Origin: Candidatus Methylomirabilota bacterium
Lineage (GTDB): Bacteria > Methylomirabilota > Methylomirabilia > Rokubacteriales > CSP1-6
Direction of reading: 5' to 3'
Length of the DNA stretch: 64,000 nucleotides
Assembly: GCA_036002485.1 (NCBI GenBank)
Contig: DASYTI010000001.1
Coordinates: 1-64,000, forward strand
The translations under genes and the position numbers were made by a program. The notes under the pieces were generated by a model. The model was given only the letters and a program-made list of their open reading frames with translations, had not been told where the DNA came from and did no database searches. Positions 54,655 to 62,029 of this stretch are shown here, piece after piece. The first letter of the stretch is position 1. Every line of letters starts with the position of its first letter.

Positions 54655-55485
54655 TCACGAGGCCGGCTCTGCTCCAAAGCCCATGACGCGCGACAGCTCG
54701 CGCGCGCGCTCCATCACCAGGGCGCCCAGACGCTCCTGGTCAGCGGCCAGGCGCTTGCTCGGGCCGCCCACCACGAGCCCGGCGAGAAGCTCGCCGTGCC
54801 GGTCGAAGACGGGAGCGGCGATGCCGGCGGCGCCCTCGGCGATCTCATCCACGGAGATCGAGAGTCCCGCGGCGCGAATCTCCTCGATGGCGCGCCGCAG
54901 AGCGGTGCGCGTGACGGGTGTCTGGGGCGTGAAGGCCCGGAGCTTGGTCGTGCGCAGGTACTCGTGACGGCGGGTGGGCGGGAGGTGGGCGAGCAAGAGC
55001 TTGCCGATGGCCGAGCAATAGAGCGGACGGCGAAGGCCGAGAGGCGGCGTGTAGCGGATGGGATCCCGGCCATCCACCTTGTCGATGTAGACGGCCACGG
55101 GCTCATCGCTGGCCATGGTGGCGAGGAGCGCCGTCTCCCCGCTCTGCTCGGCGAGGTCTTCCAGGAAGGGACGCGCCAGCTGCGGGAGCTCGCGGTTGGA
55201 CAGGGCCGCCATGGCCAGCGTGAAGGCGGCGGGGCCCAGCTGATAGCGCCCATCGGAGCTTCTCACGAGGTAACCCAGCCGGGCCATGGGGCGAAGCAGG
55301 TAGAGCAGGCTGCTCTTCGGTGAGCCCAGCCGCTGGGAGAGCCCCGAGAGCGTCGCGCCATCCCGGCGCCTCGCCAGGGCTTCCAGCACCTCGAGGGCCC
55401 GGCCGAGGGCGCGGGGCCCCGCGTCCCGGCTGCGCGGACGCGGCGGCCCTGGGGTCGGTTCCCTCGTGATGGCGGCTATTCGCAT
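54655..55485 (-). CDS. IclR-family transcriptional regulator
   Basis: Probable regulator of the adjoining TRAP genes. The 276-residue protein has an N-terminal winged helix (about 28-90: ALEVLEALARRRDGATLSGL, SPKSSLLYLLRPM) and a C-terminal ligand-binding domain (about 105-270: YSAIGKLLLAHLP in the form CSAIGKLLLA, and VDEIAEGAAGIAAPVF). Ligand likely a carboxylic acid by family. It sits 121 bp upstream of dctQ in the same direction, and a palindrome just before its start may be its own operator. Confidence 0.9.
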   Translation of the reverse strand: MRIAAITREPTPGPPRPRSRDAGPRALGRALEVLEALARRRDGATLSGLSQRLGSPKSSLLYLLRPMARLGYLVRSSDGRYQLGPAAFTLAMAALSNRELPQLARPFLEDLAEQSGETALLATMASDEPVAVYIDKVDGRDPIRYTPPLGLRRPLYCSAIGKLLLAHLPPTRRHEYLRTTKLRAFTPQTPVTRTALRRAIEEIRAAGLSISVDEIAEGAAGIAAPVFDRHGELLAGLVVGGPSKRLAADQERLGALVMERARELSRVMGFGAEPAS

Positions 55486-55497
55486 TTGTGAACCTCT

Positions 55498-55513
55498 GTT
55501 CGAAAGACCGAAC
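55498..55513. promoter_or_regulatory. Candidate IclR-family operator
   Basis: GTTCG-AAAGAC-CGAAC, a perfect 5-bp inverted repeat 12 bp before the IclR start codon. It resembles the GTTCG-centred sites bound by PcaR/PcaU-type IclR regulators, and its position downstream of a TTGACA box fits autorepression. Confidence 0.5.
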
Positions 55514-55589
55514 GGCAGAGTGCCATGCCGGCTCCGGCTGTGTCAACCCGGCCGGTATTCTACTGGGTCAAGTTGCGAGCCAATTTTAC

Positions 55590-55786
55590 TCAGCCCTCCC
55601 CTCGGGGCTGCGCCCCTCAGCTCGAACCGCCATGCCCGAGGGAGCCAGCAACGCGAGGCGTACGTGGCCCTTCGAGCTGAGGGCGAAGCCCGAGGCGAGG
55701 GCTGAGTGGATCGTACGTTGAGCGTTGCTGGCGACCGAGAACGTGGCATTTCGAGCTGAGCGGCCCGGCCGCGAGGTGAGGGCTGA
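55590..55786. repeat. Dispersed repeat family, composite element with a third unit nested in the loop
   Basis: Left unit 55590-55627 (hairpin GGGGC-TGC-GCCCC), right unit 55749-55786 (GCGGC-CCG-GCCGC), and a middle unit 55670-55705 (GGGC-GAA-GCCC). Inverted arms GCCAGCAACGC (55644-55654) and GCGTTGCTGGC (55722-55732) enclose the middle unit. Flanks GAGGCGTA and TACGTTGAG equal those of 40019-40172, where only 8 bp lie between them. Confidence 0.94.
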
Positions 55787-55822
55787 GTTGATGTGGCGAA
55801 GCAAATTGGCCCAGGAGCGTGC

Positions 55823-57019
55823 CTAGCGGAAGCCTTTGCTGAAGAGAGCGGCCGGGGGCACGAAATCCCCGAGAACGCCCATGAGCAGATCAAGGAGGGC
55901 GGGGCGACGCAGAAGCGCGTGCGCCGCGGCATTGGCGAGCCGGCGCCGCGCGATCACGAACTGGAGCGCGCGGGTGAGCCGCGCCTTGCCGCGGAAGTGC
56001 TCGCGGCGTGCCTCCGCATAGGGCCTGAGCGCGGATGCCTCGAGGGTGCCGCGCTCGATGGCGGCATGCGCCACCTCGGCCAGGAGCTCGGCGGATCGGA
56101 GCGCGGTGAAGATCCCCTCGCCCGTGAACGGGTCGTAGAAGCCCGTCGCGTCTCCGGCGAGCATGACGCCGCCCGCGCGCGGCTCCTTGACTCGATAGGC
56201 CAGCGGACCCATGGCCTGCAAGGCCCCCACCGGCTTCATCCCCTCGAGCCGCGCGGAGAGCCGCGGCAATTGCCGGAGGCGCGCATGGAAGAAAGTCTCG
56301 AGCCGGCCCGCGAAGGGCCTGGCATGCGCCAGGGGAACGACCAGGCCCAGGTTGACGAGACCGGGAGCCACGGGATTGAGAATGGCGTAGTCGGGCGGAT
56401 CGACGAAGATCTCTCCGCGCTCGTCGAAGCCGTCGAGCCCGGCCACGTGCTGGATGAGGGCCATGCGCCGGAGGCGGTGCGGGCGCAGGAGCCCCAGCGC
56501 CGCCGCCACGGCGGAAGCGCGGCCGTCGGCACCAATCACGAGCCGCGCGCGCAACTCGAGCGCCCGGCCCTCGGCATCCTGAGCCTGGACGCCCTTCACG
56601 TTGCTCCCCTCCCTCAGAAGGCCGGTGACGCGATGACGCTCTCGCACGTCCACGGGCAGGCTTCGCGCACGATCGACGAGGATCTGGTCCAGCCTCTCGC
56701 GGACAATGGCCAGCGCATGGTCCCGGTGACTGGGCCAGGGACCGGTGGTGGGATACGATCCCATGATGACCGTGCCGTCAGGCGCCACGATCTTCATGCC
56801 GCGCAGGGGCTGGGCGCCCGCCTCGTCGATCGCCTTGAGCACGCCCAGCCGGTCGAGAATGCGCGCGGACTCCGGCGAGAGGTACTCGCCGCAGATCTTG
56901 GGACGCGGGAAGGCGGCCTTGTCGAGCAGGGTCACGCTCCAGCCGCGCTCGGCCAGGAGAATCGCGGAGGCGGCCCCCGCGGGACCCGCGCCCACCACGA
57001 TCACGTCGCGCGCGCTCAT
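55823..57019 (-). CDS. FAD-dependent oxidoreductase (geranylgeranyl-reductase / aromatic hydroxylase type)
   Basis: A 398-residue flavoprotein: FAD loop VIVVGAGPAGAASAILLAERG, FPRPKICGEYLSPESARIL, second FAD motif LVIGADGRASAVAAALGL and GVMLAGDATGFYDPFTGEGIFTA. This group includes geranylgeranyl reductases and FAD monooxygenases. It is the last gene after a type III PKS and a methyltransferase, so a tailoring oxidation or reduction of the polyketide is likely. Start ATG 57019 overlaps the methyltransferase stop by 4 nt. Confidence 0.85.
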   Translation of the reverse strand: MSARDVIVVGAGPAGAASAILLAERGWSVTLLDKAAFPRPKICGEYLSPESARILDRLGVLKAIDEAGAQPLRGMKIVAPDGTVIMGSYPTTGPWPSHRDHALAIVRERLDQILVDRARSLPVDVRERHRVTGLLREGSNVKGVQAQDAEGRALELRARLVIGADGRASAVAAALGLLRPHRLRRMALIQHVAGLDGFDERGEIFVDPPDYAILNPVAPGLVNLGLVVPLAHARPFAGRLETFFHARLRQLPRLSARLEGMKPVGALQAMGPLAYRVKEPRAGGVMLAGDATGFYDPFTGEGIFTALRSAELLAEVAHAAIERGTLEASALRPYAEARREHFRGKARLTRALQFVIARRRLANAAAHALLRRPALLDLLMGVLGDFVPPAALFSKGFR

Positions 57020-57882
57020 GGCCGGGAAGTTCGAGCCGAGACGCTGCCCGCTGTTCGAGGCGAGGGGCGGCGCCTCGCCGACGCGAGCCGAGGGCTGAGT
57101 TGATCCCGCAGGCGTGGCAGTTCGAGCTGAAGGGCGAAGCCCTGAGGCGAGGGCTGAGTAGATGAGCGGCGAGGCGAGTGCTGGGTCGTGGTCCTGACGG
57201 CGCAGAGACGCAAGGCCCAGGCGTGGCGATGCACGCGCACGTCGGCGAGATCGGCGCGCCGGGCGAGGGACTCGACCTCGCCGAGGGTATAGGCGCGCCG
57301 GACGGACATGGGCCCGTCGTGGCGGGACATGCGGTTCCTGGCCAGGAGCCGCGTGGTCAGCCAGACCACGGCATGGGCCAGGCGGCTCCGGAAGAGATCA
57401 TTGGCCACGAGACCCCGCCGGGCGGCGCGATCCATCTCGGCGAGGGAGACCGCGGCCTCGGCGGGCGGCAGGTGATGGAGCACGAGGGCGGAGATGGCCA
57501 CGTCCACCGAGCACGGCCGCACGGGGAGGGCGAGGGCGTCGCCGCGGACCAGCGTGACCTCGGGATAGCCGGCCATCCGAAGGGCGGCCGCGCGGAGCGT
57601 CTCGCCATCGCGATCCAGCGCGAAGATCCGGATGGAGCGACCCGCGCGGCGCGCCCACCGCACGAGCGCGCGCGGGATATCGCCGCCCCCGGTGCCCACG
57701 TCGAGGACGGTCACGCGGCGATCACGCGGCAGGTCCGCGACGAGGCGTTTCACGTGACGCATGGTCAGCCGGGCTCCGCCGAAGAAGGCATTGAAGCGCG
57801 CGATGTCGTCCAGGTTCTGGGAGAGGTCGGCGAAGGGCGCAGGCCGGTCGAGCATCTCGACGGCGTCGTGCGCGCGCTCCAT
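57016..57882 (-). CDS. SAM-dependent methyltransferase with a repeat-encoded C-terminal tail
   Basis: A 288-residue protein from the Met at 57882 (MERAHDAVEM). The class I fold shows SAM loop VLDVGTGGGDIPRALVRW, FALDRDGETLRAAA and VDVAISALVLHHLPP. Probably O- or C-methylates the product of the adjoining type III PKS. Homology appears to end near residue 234 (CAVRTTTQ); the last 54 residues (HSPRRSSTQPS onward) are translated from the dispersed repeat 57030-57183. Upstream Met at 57924 would overlap the PKS gene by 32 nt and is less likely. Confidence 0.83.
   Translation of the reverse strand: MERAHDAVEMLDRPAPFADLSQNLDDIARFNAFFGGARLTMRHVKRLVADLPRDRRVTVLDVGTGGGDIPRALVRWARRAGRSIRIFALDRDGETLRAAALRMAGYPEVTLVRGDALALPVRPCSVDVAISALVLHHLPPAEAAVSLAEMDRAARRGLVANDLFRSRLAHAVVWLTTRLLARNRMSRHDGPMSVRRAYTLGEVESLARRADLADVRVHRHAWALRLCAVRTTTQHSPRRSSTQPSPQGFALQLELPRLRDQLSPRLASARRRPSPRTAGSVSARTSRP
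57030..57183. repeat. Dispersed repeat family, long composite copy inside the methyltransferase 3' end
   Basis: From GTTCGAGCCGAGACGCTGCC through a 43-bp block shared exactly with 49729-49771 to a short unit at 57120-57157 (hairpin AGGGC-GAA-GCCCT) and a terminal arm GAGCGGCGAGGCGAGTGCTG. It contains no stop in the methyltransferase frame over its whole length. Confidence 0.94.
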
Positions 57883-57892
57883 GGGCAGCCCG

Positions 57893-58918
57893 CTACCAGC
57901 GAAGTAGCGCGCCTTCGGCGGCAAACCCCGGGCCGAGGGCGATCATGAGCCCCCAGTCGCCGGGCACGGGCTGGCCCGAGCGCAGAGTCTCTTCGAGCAC
58001 GAAGACCACGGTGGCCGAGGACATGTTGCCGAGATGGCGCAAGACGTGGCGCGAGTGGGCGATCTGCGACTCGTCGAGGTCGAGGAGCCGGCGCGCCTGC
58101 TCGATCACGCGGCGGCCCGCCGAGTGGAGGACGAAGTGACGCACGTCCTCCTTCTTGAGCCCCTGCGAGTCCATGAGGAGATCGGCCATCTCTTTCATCA
58201 TGGCGGCGCCGATGCGCCGCACGTCCTTGGAGAGGACGACCCGCGGCCGGCCGCCGGGAAACTCGAAGCCCATGGCCCCGAGGTGCTCGGAGCGAAAGAG
58301 GCTCTGATGGCAGACGATGACGGGGCCATCGCCCTCCCCGGCGATGGCCATGGCCCCCGCCCCATCGGCGAAGATGGCATGGGCCACCGCGCTCTCGAGC
58401 CGGTCGTCGAGGAAGTACGCCGTCGAGCAGATCTCCACGGCCACCACCACCGCGCGGTGCCGCGGAAAGGCCTGCACGTGATTGTGGGCCTGCTCGAGGG
58501 CGACCATGGCGCTGGCGCAGCCCGTGTCGCCCACGTGGACGCGCTGGGTCCCGGCTTTGAGGCCGAGGGTGGCGATGAGGTGCGCGTCGAGGCTCGGGCA
58601 CAACCGGCCCGTGCACGTCGTGGTGGCGAGGAAGTCCACCTCGGCGAGATCCCATCCCGCCCGCTCCACCACGCGCCGGACGGCCTCCGCTCCTAGTTCA
58701 ATAGCGCCACGGCGGAAGCGCTCGCCGAGCTCGTCCACGCTCTCGCCCGGCGTGAACGTCTCGGGATCGAGGTAGAGATAGCGCCCGTCGATCTCGCTGT
58801 TGGCGAAGAAACCGGCGCGGCGCGGATCCTCGTAGCCGGCCATGCGGAGGAGCGTCGTCTGGTCGAAGCGGTGGCGGGGCGTGGCCGTCGACACCGCGAC
58901 GATTCTCGGCGTCCCCAT
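57893..58918 (-). CDS. Type III polyketide synthase (chalcone/stilbene synthase family)
   Basis: Condenses an acyl-CoA starter with malonyl-CoA units using a single Cys active site. The 341-residue protein has the full triad: Cys134 in GDTGCASAM, His265 in FVLHSAGRR and Asn298 in RHLGNMSSAT. The C-terminal GPGFAAEGALLRW matches the family GFGPG loop as LGPGFAAE. It is shorter than plant enzymes (about 390). Followed by methyltransferase and FAD oxidoreductase genes, a grouping like the srsABC-type alkylresorcinol/quinone operons. Starter and product unknown. Confidence 0.92.
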   Translation of the reverse strand: MGTPRIVAVSTATPRHRFDQTTLLRMAGYEDPRRAGFFANSEIDGRYLYLDPETFTPGESVDELGERFRRGAIELGAEAVRRVVERAGWDLAEVDFLATTTCTGRLCPSLDAHLIATLGLKAGTQRVHVGDTGCASAMVALEQAHNHVQAFPRHRAVVVAVEICSTAYFLDDRLESAVAHAIFADGAGAMAIAGEGDGPVIVCHQSLFRSEHLGAMGFEFPGGRPRVVLSKDVRRIGAAMMKEMADLLMDSQGLKKEDVRHFVLHSAGRRVIEQARRLLDLDESQIAHSRHVLRHLGNMSSATVVFVLEETLRSGQPVPGDWGLMIALGPGFAAEGALLRW

Positions 58919-59000
58919 GGGGCGAGGCTACACCCGCCCCCTTGCCCTGTCCATCGATGCTGGGTGTAATGGAGCACGGAACGACACGAAAGGAGACCCT

Positions 59001-59525
59001 ATGCCGCTCTTCGCCTTCGAAGGCAAGTCACCGCGCGTGCATCCGACCGCGTTCATCGCCCCCACCGCCGTCCTCATCGGGGACGTCATCGTCGAGGAGA
59101 ATGCCTCGGTGTGGTACAACGCCGTCGTCCGTGCCGACTTCTCGCCCATCATCATCCGCCGCGGCGCCAACGTCCAGGACTGCGCGGTCATCCACGTCAC
59201 CCCGGCCGGCGGCACCGATGTCGGCGCGGGGGCGACCGTCGGTCATCTCTGTCTGGTCCACCAGGCCACCCTCGGAGAGGAATGCCTGGTCGGCAATGGC
59301 TCGACGGTGCTCGACGGCGTGAAGATCGGCGTGCGCGCCATGATCGGCGCGGGCTCGCTCGTCACGCCCGGCACCGAGATCCCCGACGGCGTGCTCGCCC
59401 TGGGCTCCCCCTGCAAGGTCAGGGGCCCGCTCGCGGGGACGCCCGCCGAGCGCTGGGTGGCCATGAACCCGAAGGGCTACCAGGCGCTTGCCCAGCGGCA
59501 TCGCGTCGGCGTCTCGCCGGCCTGA
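59001..59525 (+). CDS. Gamma-class carbonic anhydrase-like hexapeptide protein (YrdA/PaaY type)
   Basis: A 174-residue left-handed beta-helix with repeating [IV]GxG hexapeptides. Zinc ligands of the gamma class are present: His65 (CAVIHVT), His82 and His87 (TVGHLCLVHQ). The Cam proton-shuttle glutamate loop is absent, as in most YrdA-type members, so carbonic anhydrase activity is uncertain. ATG at 59001 has AGGAG 6-7 nt upstream. Divergent from the PKS gene with an 82-bp shared region. Confidence 0.87.
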   Translation: MPLFAFEGKSPRVHPTAFIAPTAVLIGDVIVEENASVWYNAVVRADFSPIIIRRGANVQDCAVIHVTPAGGTDVGAGATVGHLCLVHQATLGEECLVGNGSTVLDGVKIGVRAMIGAGSLVTPGTEIPDGVLALGSPCKVRGPLAGTPAERWVAMNPKGYQALAQRHRVGVSPA

Positions 59526-59527
59526 AG

Positions 59528-60256
59528 GTGGCCCGGCGCTCCCTTCTCGGGAGGCTCTGGCGCCGCTTCTTACTGCTGGGCGTCCTCGCGCTCGGAGCGT
59601 TGCTGGCATGGGAGGCCGTGACGTGGCCCGACGTCAAGGCGCTCGCCACCCGGGCGCCCGCGACCACCGCCTTCATCGAGCGCTACAAGGAGCGCGAGCG
59701 CCAGGCGGGACGACCGCCGCGCGTCGCCTATCGCTTCACGCCCTATGCGGCGCTCTCCCCTCACGTCAAGCGCGCGGTCCTCGTCGCCGAGGACATCAAC
59801 TTCTTCTCCCATGGCGGCTTCGACTGGGGCGAGATCCGAAGCGCCGTCGAGGAGGCCCTCGACGACAAGAAGGAGGCGGCGCGCGGGGCCTCCACCATCA
59901 CCCAGCAGCTCGCCAAGAATCTGTGGCTGTCGCCGAGCCGCCACCCGCTCCGCAAGGTGAAGGAGGCGATCCTTACTTGGCAGCTCGAGCGCTCGCTGTC
60001 CAAGCGGCGCATCTTGGAGCTTTATCTGAACGTGGTGGAGTTCGGGCCGGGCATCTACGGCGTGGGTCCTGCCGCCGAGAGGTATTTCGGAAAGCCCGCG
60101 GCCGATCTCGACGAGGACGAGGCGGCACTGCTCGCCGCCTCGCTTCCCCGACCCTCGCAATGGCATCCCGGGATCACGAGCCGCGCCTATCAGCGCTATG
60201 TGGTGTCCATCCGCTCGCGCATGGGCAAGGCCGAGTTCCTCTGGAAGCAGATCTAG
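59528..60256 (+). CDS. mtgA: Monofunctional peptidoglycan glycosyltransferase
   Basis: Polymerises lipid II into glycan strands at the membrane. From the GTG at 59528, two bases after the preceding stop, it is 242 residues. A signal anchor (about 13-31) is followed by the GT51 domain with catalytic Glu88 in VAEDINFFSHGGFDW, GASTITQQLAKNLWLSPSR and RILELYLNVVEFGPGIYGVG. No transpeptidase domain, hence the monofunctional type. Confidence 0.94.
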   Translation: MARRSLLGRLWRRFLLLGVLALGALLAWEAVTWPDVKALATRAPATTAFIERYKERERQAGRPPRVAYRFTPYAALSPHVKRAVLVAEDINFFSHGGFDWGEIRSAVEEALDDKKEAARGASTITQQLAKNLWLSPSRHPLRKVKEAILTWQLERSLSKRRILELYLNVVEFGPGIYGVGPAAERYFGKPAADLDEDEAALLAASLPRPSQWHPGITSRAYQRYVVSIRSRMGKAEFLWKQI

Positions 60257-60818
60257 AGAGCTCATGAGGGATGGAACTTCCTGAGATCCTCTAGACGAGT
60301 CTCGTGAGTCTGATCGTTTCGCTCACCACCGAGGGGCCGCGCGCGAAATGTTGGATTGTGAGACCTGACCCCGATCACATCATCGGTGACATGGACCACT
60401 GACTCCCCTCGCCGCGGGCCTTCGCACGCGATTGTCCGCAGCGGCGCGGATCCCACGCTTTTCCGCTTGACAGCCCTGGCCGGGTGACTCGGTCATGCGG
60501 CGGCAGCCCTCGGAAAGAGCCGGCCCAGCGGCCCGCACACGGCCGCCGCTGCGCAAACGGGCGGGACCGGATCAAAAACCATTGCTCGTCGGAAAATCAC
60601 TCGTCCCTGACGACGCGCAGGGCCTTCGTGTCACCGCGCGGACGGGGTGTGCTACCTGGCTCGGGGAGCGCCTGAATGTGGTTTGGGCGATCGACGTGTT
60701 GCATCCTCTGGCGGTGAGCGCGAGACCTTGCCTAGCTGAGACACCAACCCAAAGCTCCGTCGGGGTGTCCGCTCCAACAGGCGGCAGCCCGAAGGCGCCA
60801 TCATAGAGATTCACGAGA
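60257..60818. other. 562-bp non-coding block between convergent mtgA and CoA-transferase genes
   Basis: No convincing gene. It is bounded by near-perfect 14-bp inverted repeats, AGTCTCGTGAGTCT at 60298-60311 and AGATTCACGAGACT at 60807-60820 (13 of 14 pair). Inside, 60346-60373 carries GTTGGATTGTGAGACCTGAC plus CCCG, a sequence style I associate with ends of REP/Y1-transposase elements. The composition is less GC-rich and less codon-like than its neighbours. Probably the remnant of a mobile element. Confidence 0.5.
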
Positions 60819-62027
60819 CTAGCCGCCGATGATGCCGCGCTCGCGCAGGGCCTGGATCGCCGCGTCGTCGTGGCCGAGCGAGCGCAGCACCTCGTCCGTG
60901 TGCTCGCCCAGTCGCGGCGCGCGCCTCGGCGTGGCCTTGGTCTCTCCCGTCATGGCGATGGGGCTCGACACGGTGCGGAGCCCCGGCACGCCCGCGTCGT
61001 CGAACGGCACGATCACCCCGGCCGCCGTCATCTGCTGATCGCGGGTGGCATCAGCCACGGTCGCGATCGCCCCGAAGGTCAGGCCCTGGGCGTCCAGGCG
61101 CGCGCGCCATTCTTCCCAGTCCCGCTCGGCGAAGACCGCATCCAGGATGGCGATGAGCGCTTGAGAATTGGCCCGACGGTCGCTCTGCCGCTTGAAGCGA
61201 GGATCCTCGCGGAGGTCCGGACGCTCGATGGCCCGAGAGAACGGCTCCCACGCCTTGTCCTCGGCGAGCAAGGACAGCACGAACCAGCGACCGTCGCGAC
61301 AGCGGTACATGCTGGTCAGCGCGTTCAAGCCGCGCTCGCGCGGCAGCGGCTCGGCGAAGGCGGCCCCGCACAGGGCCGCCTGGATGAGGAAGCTGTTGGT
61401 CCAGGCGCCATTGGCCATGAGGGAGGTCGAGACCTTGGAGCCGCGGCCCATGCGCTCCCGCTGATAGAGCGCCATCATGATGGCGCCGAAGACAGCCATG
61501 GCGGTCGGATAGTCGCCCATGCCCGGCATCGACCGGGCGGGGGCGGCGCCCACGGCGCGCACGCGATCCATGAGCCCGGTGCGGGCCCACCACGCGTTGA
61601 GATCGAAGCCCGTCTTGCTCGCCTCCGCCCCCGCCTCGCCGTAGGCGGTGAGCGAGGCGAAGACGAGACGCGGATTCTCGGCGCTGACGTCCTCCCAGGT
61701 GAGCTTGAGCCGGGCCAGCCGGTCCGGCACGAAGTTCGTGACGAGGACGTCGGAGCGCCGCACGAGAGCGAGCAGGATGTCGCGCCCCTCGCGGGTGGTC
61801 AGGTCGAGGGCGACGCTGCGCTTGTTCCTCGAGGCGAGGAGCCACGCGTACTCGATGTCACTCCGGGGAATGCCGGGCAGGTCCTGGAGCTTGCGGTACG
61901 TGTCGCCACCCTCGGGCGCCTCGATCTTGATGACGTCGGCGCCGAAATCGGACATGACGGTGGCCGCCGCGGGCCCCGCCAGCCAGGTGCCGACGTCGAG
62001 GACCTTGAGGCCGCCGAGGACGGACAC
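60819..62027 (-). CDS. CaiB/BaiF family CoA-transferase
   Basis: Class III CoA-transferase moving CoA between carboxylic acids. The 402-residue protein shows LKVLDVGTWLAGPAAATVM, DFGADVIKIEAPEGGD, RNKRSVALDL and the catalytic Asp in SMPGMGDYPTAM. Start chosen as GTG 62027, 2 nt after the LLM oxidoreductase stop. The right inverted repeat of the adjoining non-coding block overlaps its stop codon. Substrate unknown. Confidence 0.9.
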   Translation of the reverse strand: MSVLGGLKVLDVGTWLAGPAAATVMSDFGADVIKIEAPEGGDTYRKLQDLPGIPRSDIEYAWLLASRNKRSVALDLTTREGRDILLALVRRSDVLVTNFVPDRLARLKLTWEDVSAENPRLVFASLTAYGEAGAEASKTGFDLNAWWARTGLMDRVRAVGAAPARSMPGMGDYPTAMAVFGAIMMALYQRERMGRGSKVSTSLMANGAWTNSFLIQAALCGAAFAEPLPRERGLNALTSMYRCRDGRWFVLSLLAEDKAWEPFSRAIERPDLREDPRFKRQSDRRANSQALIAILDAVFAERDWEEWRARLDAQGLTFGAIATVADATRDQQMTAAGVIVPFDDAGVPGLRTVSSPIAMTGETKATPRRAPRLGEHTDEVLRSLGHDDAAIQALRERGIIGG

Positions 62028-62029
62028 GA

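Larger units (their letters stand above)
55486..55822. other. 337-bp intergenic region: operator candidate plus repeat element
   Basis: No gene seen. From the IclR side it holds the GTTCG/CGAAC palindrome (55498-55513), a TTGACA (minus strand, 55546-55541) with a poor -10, and the composite repeat 55590-55786 that reaches almost to the stop of the FAD oxidoreductase (55823). Confidence 0.7.

Noticed and set aside
60572-60814. Small minus-strand frame of 80 codons in the non-coding block
   Set aside because: No ribosome site, no recognisable domain and atypical composition; treated as part of an element remnant.
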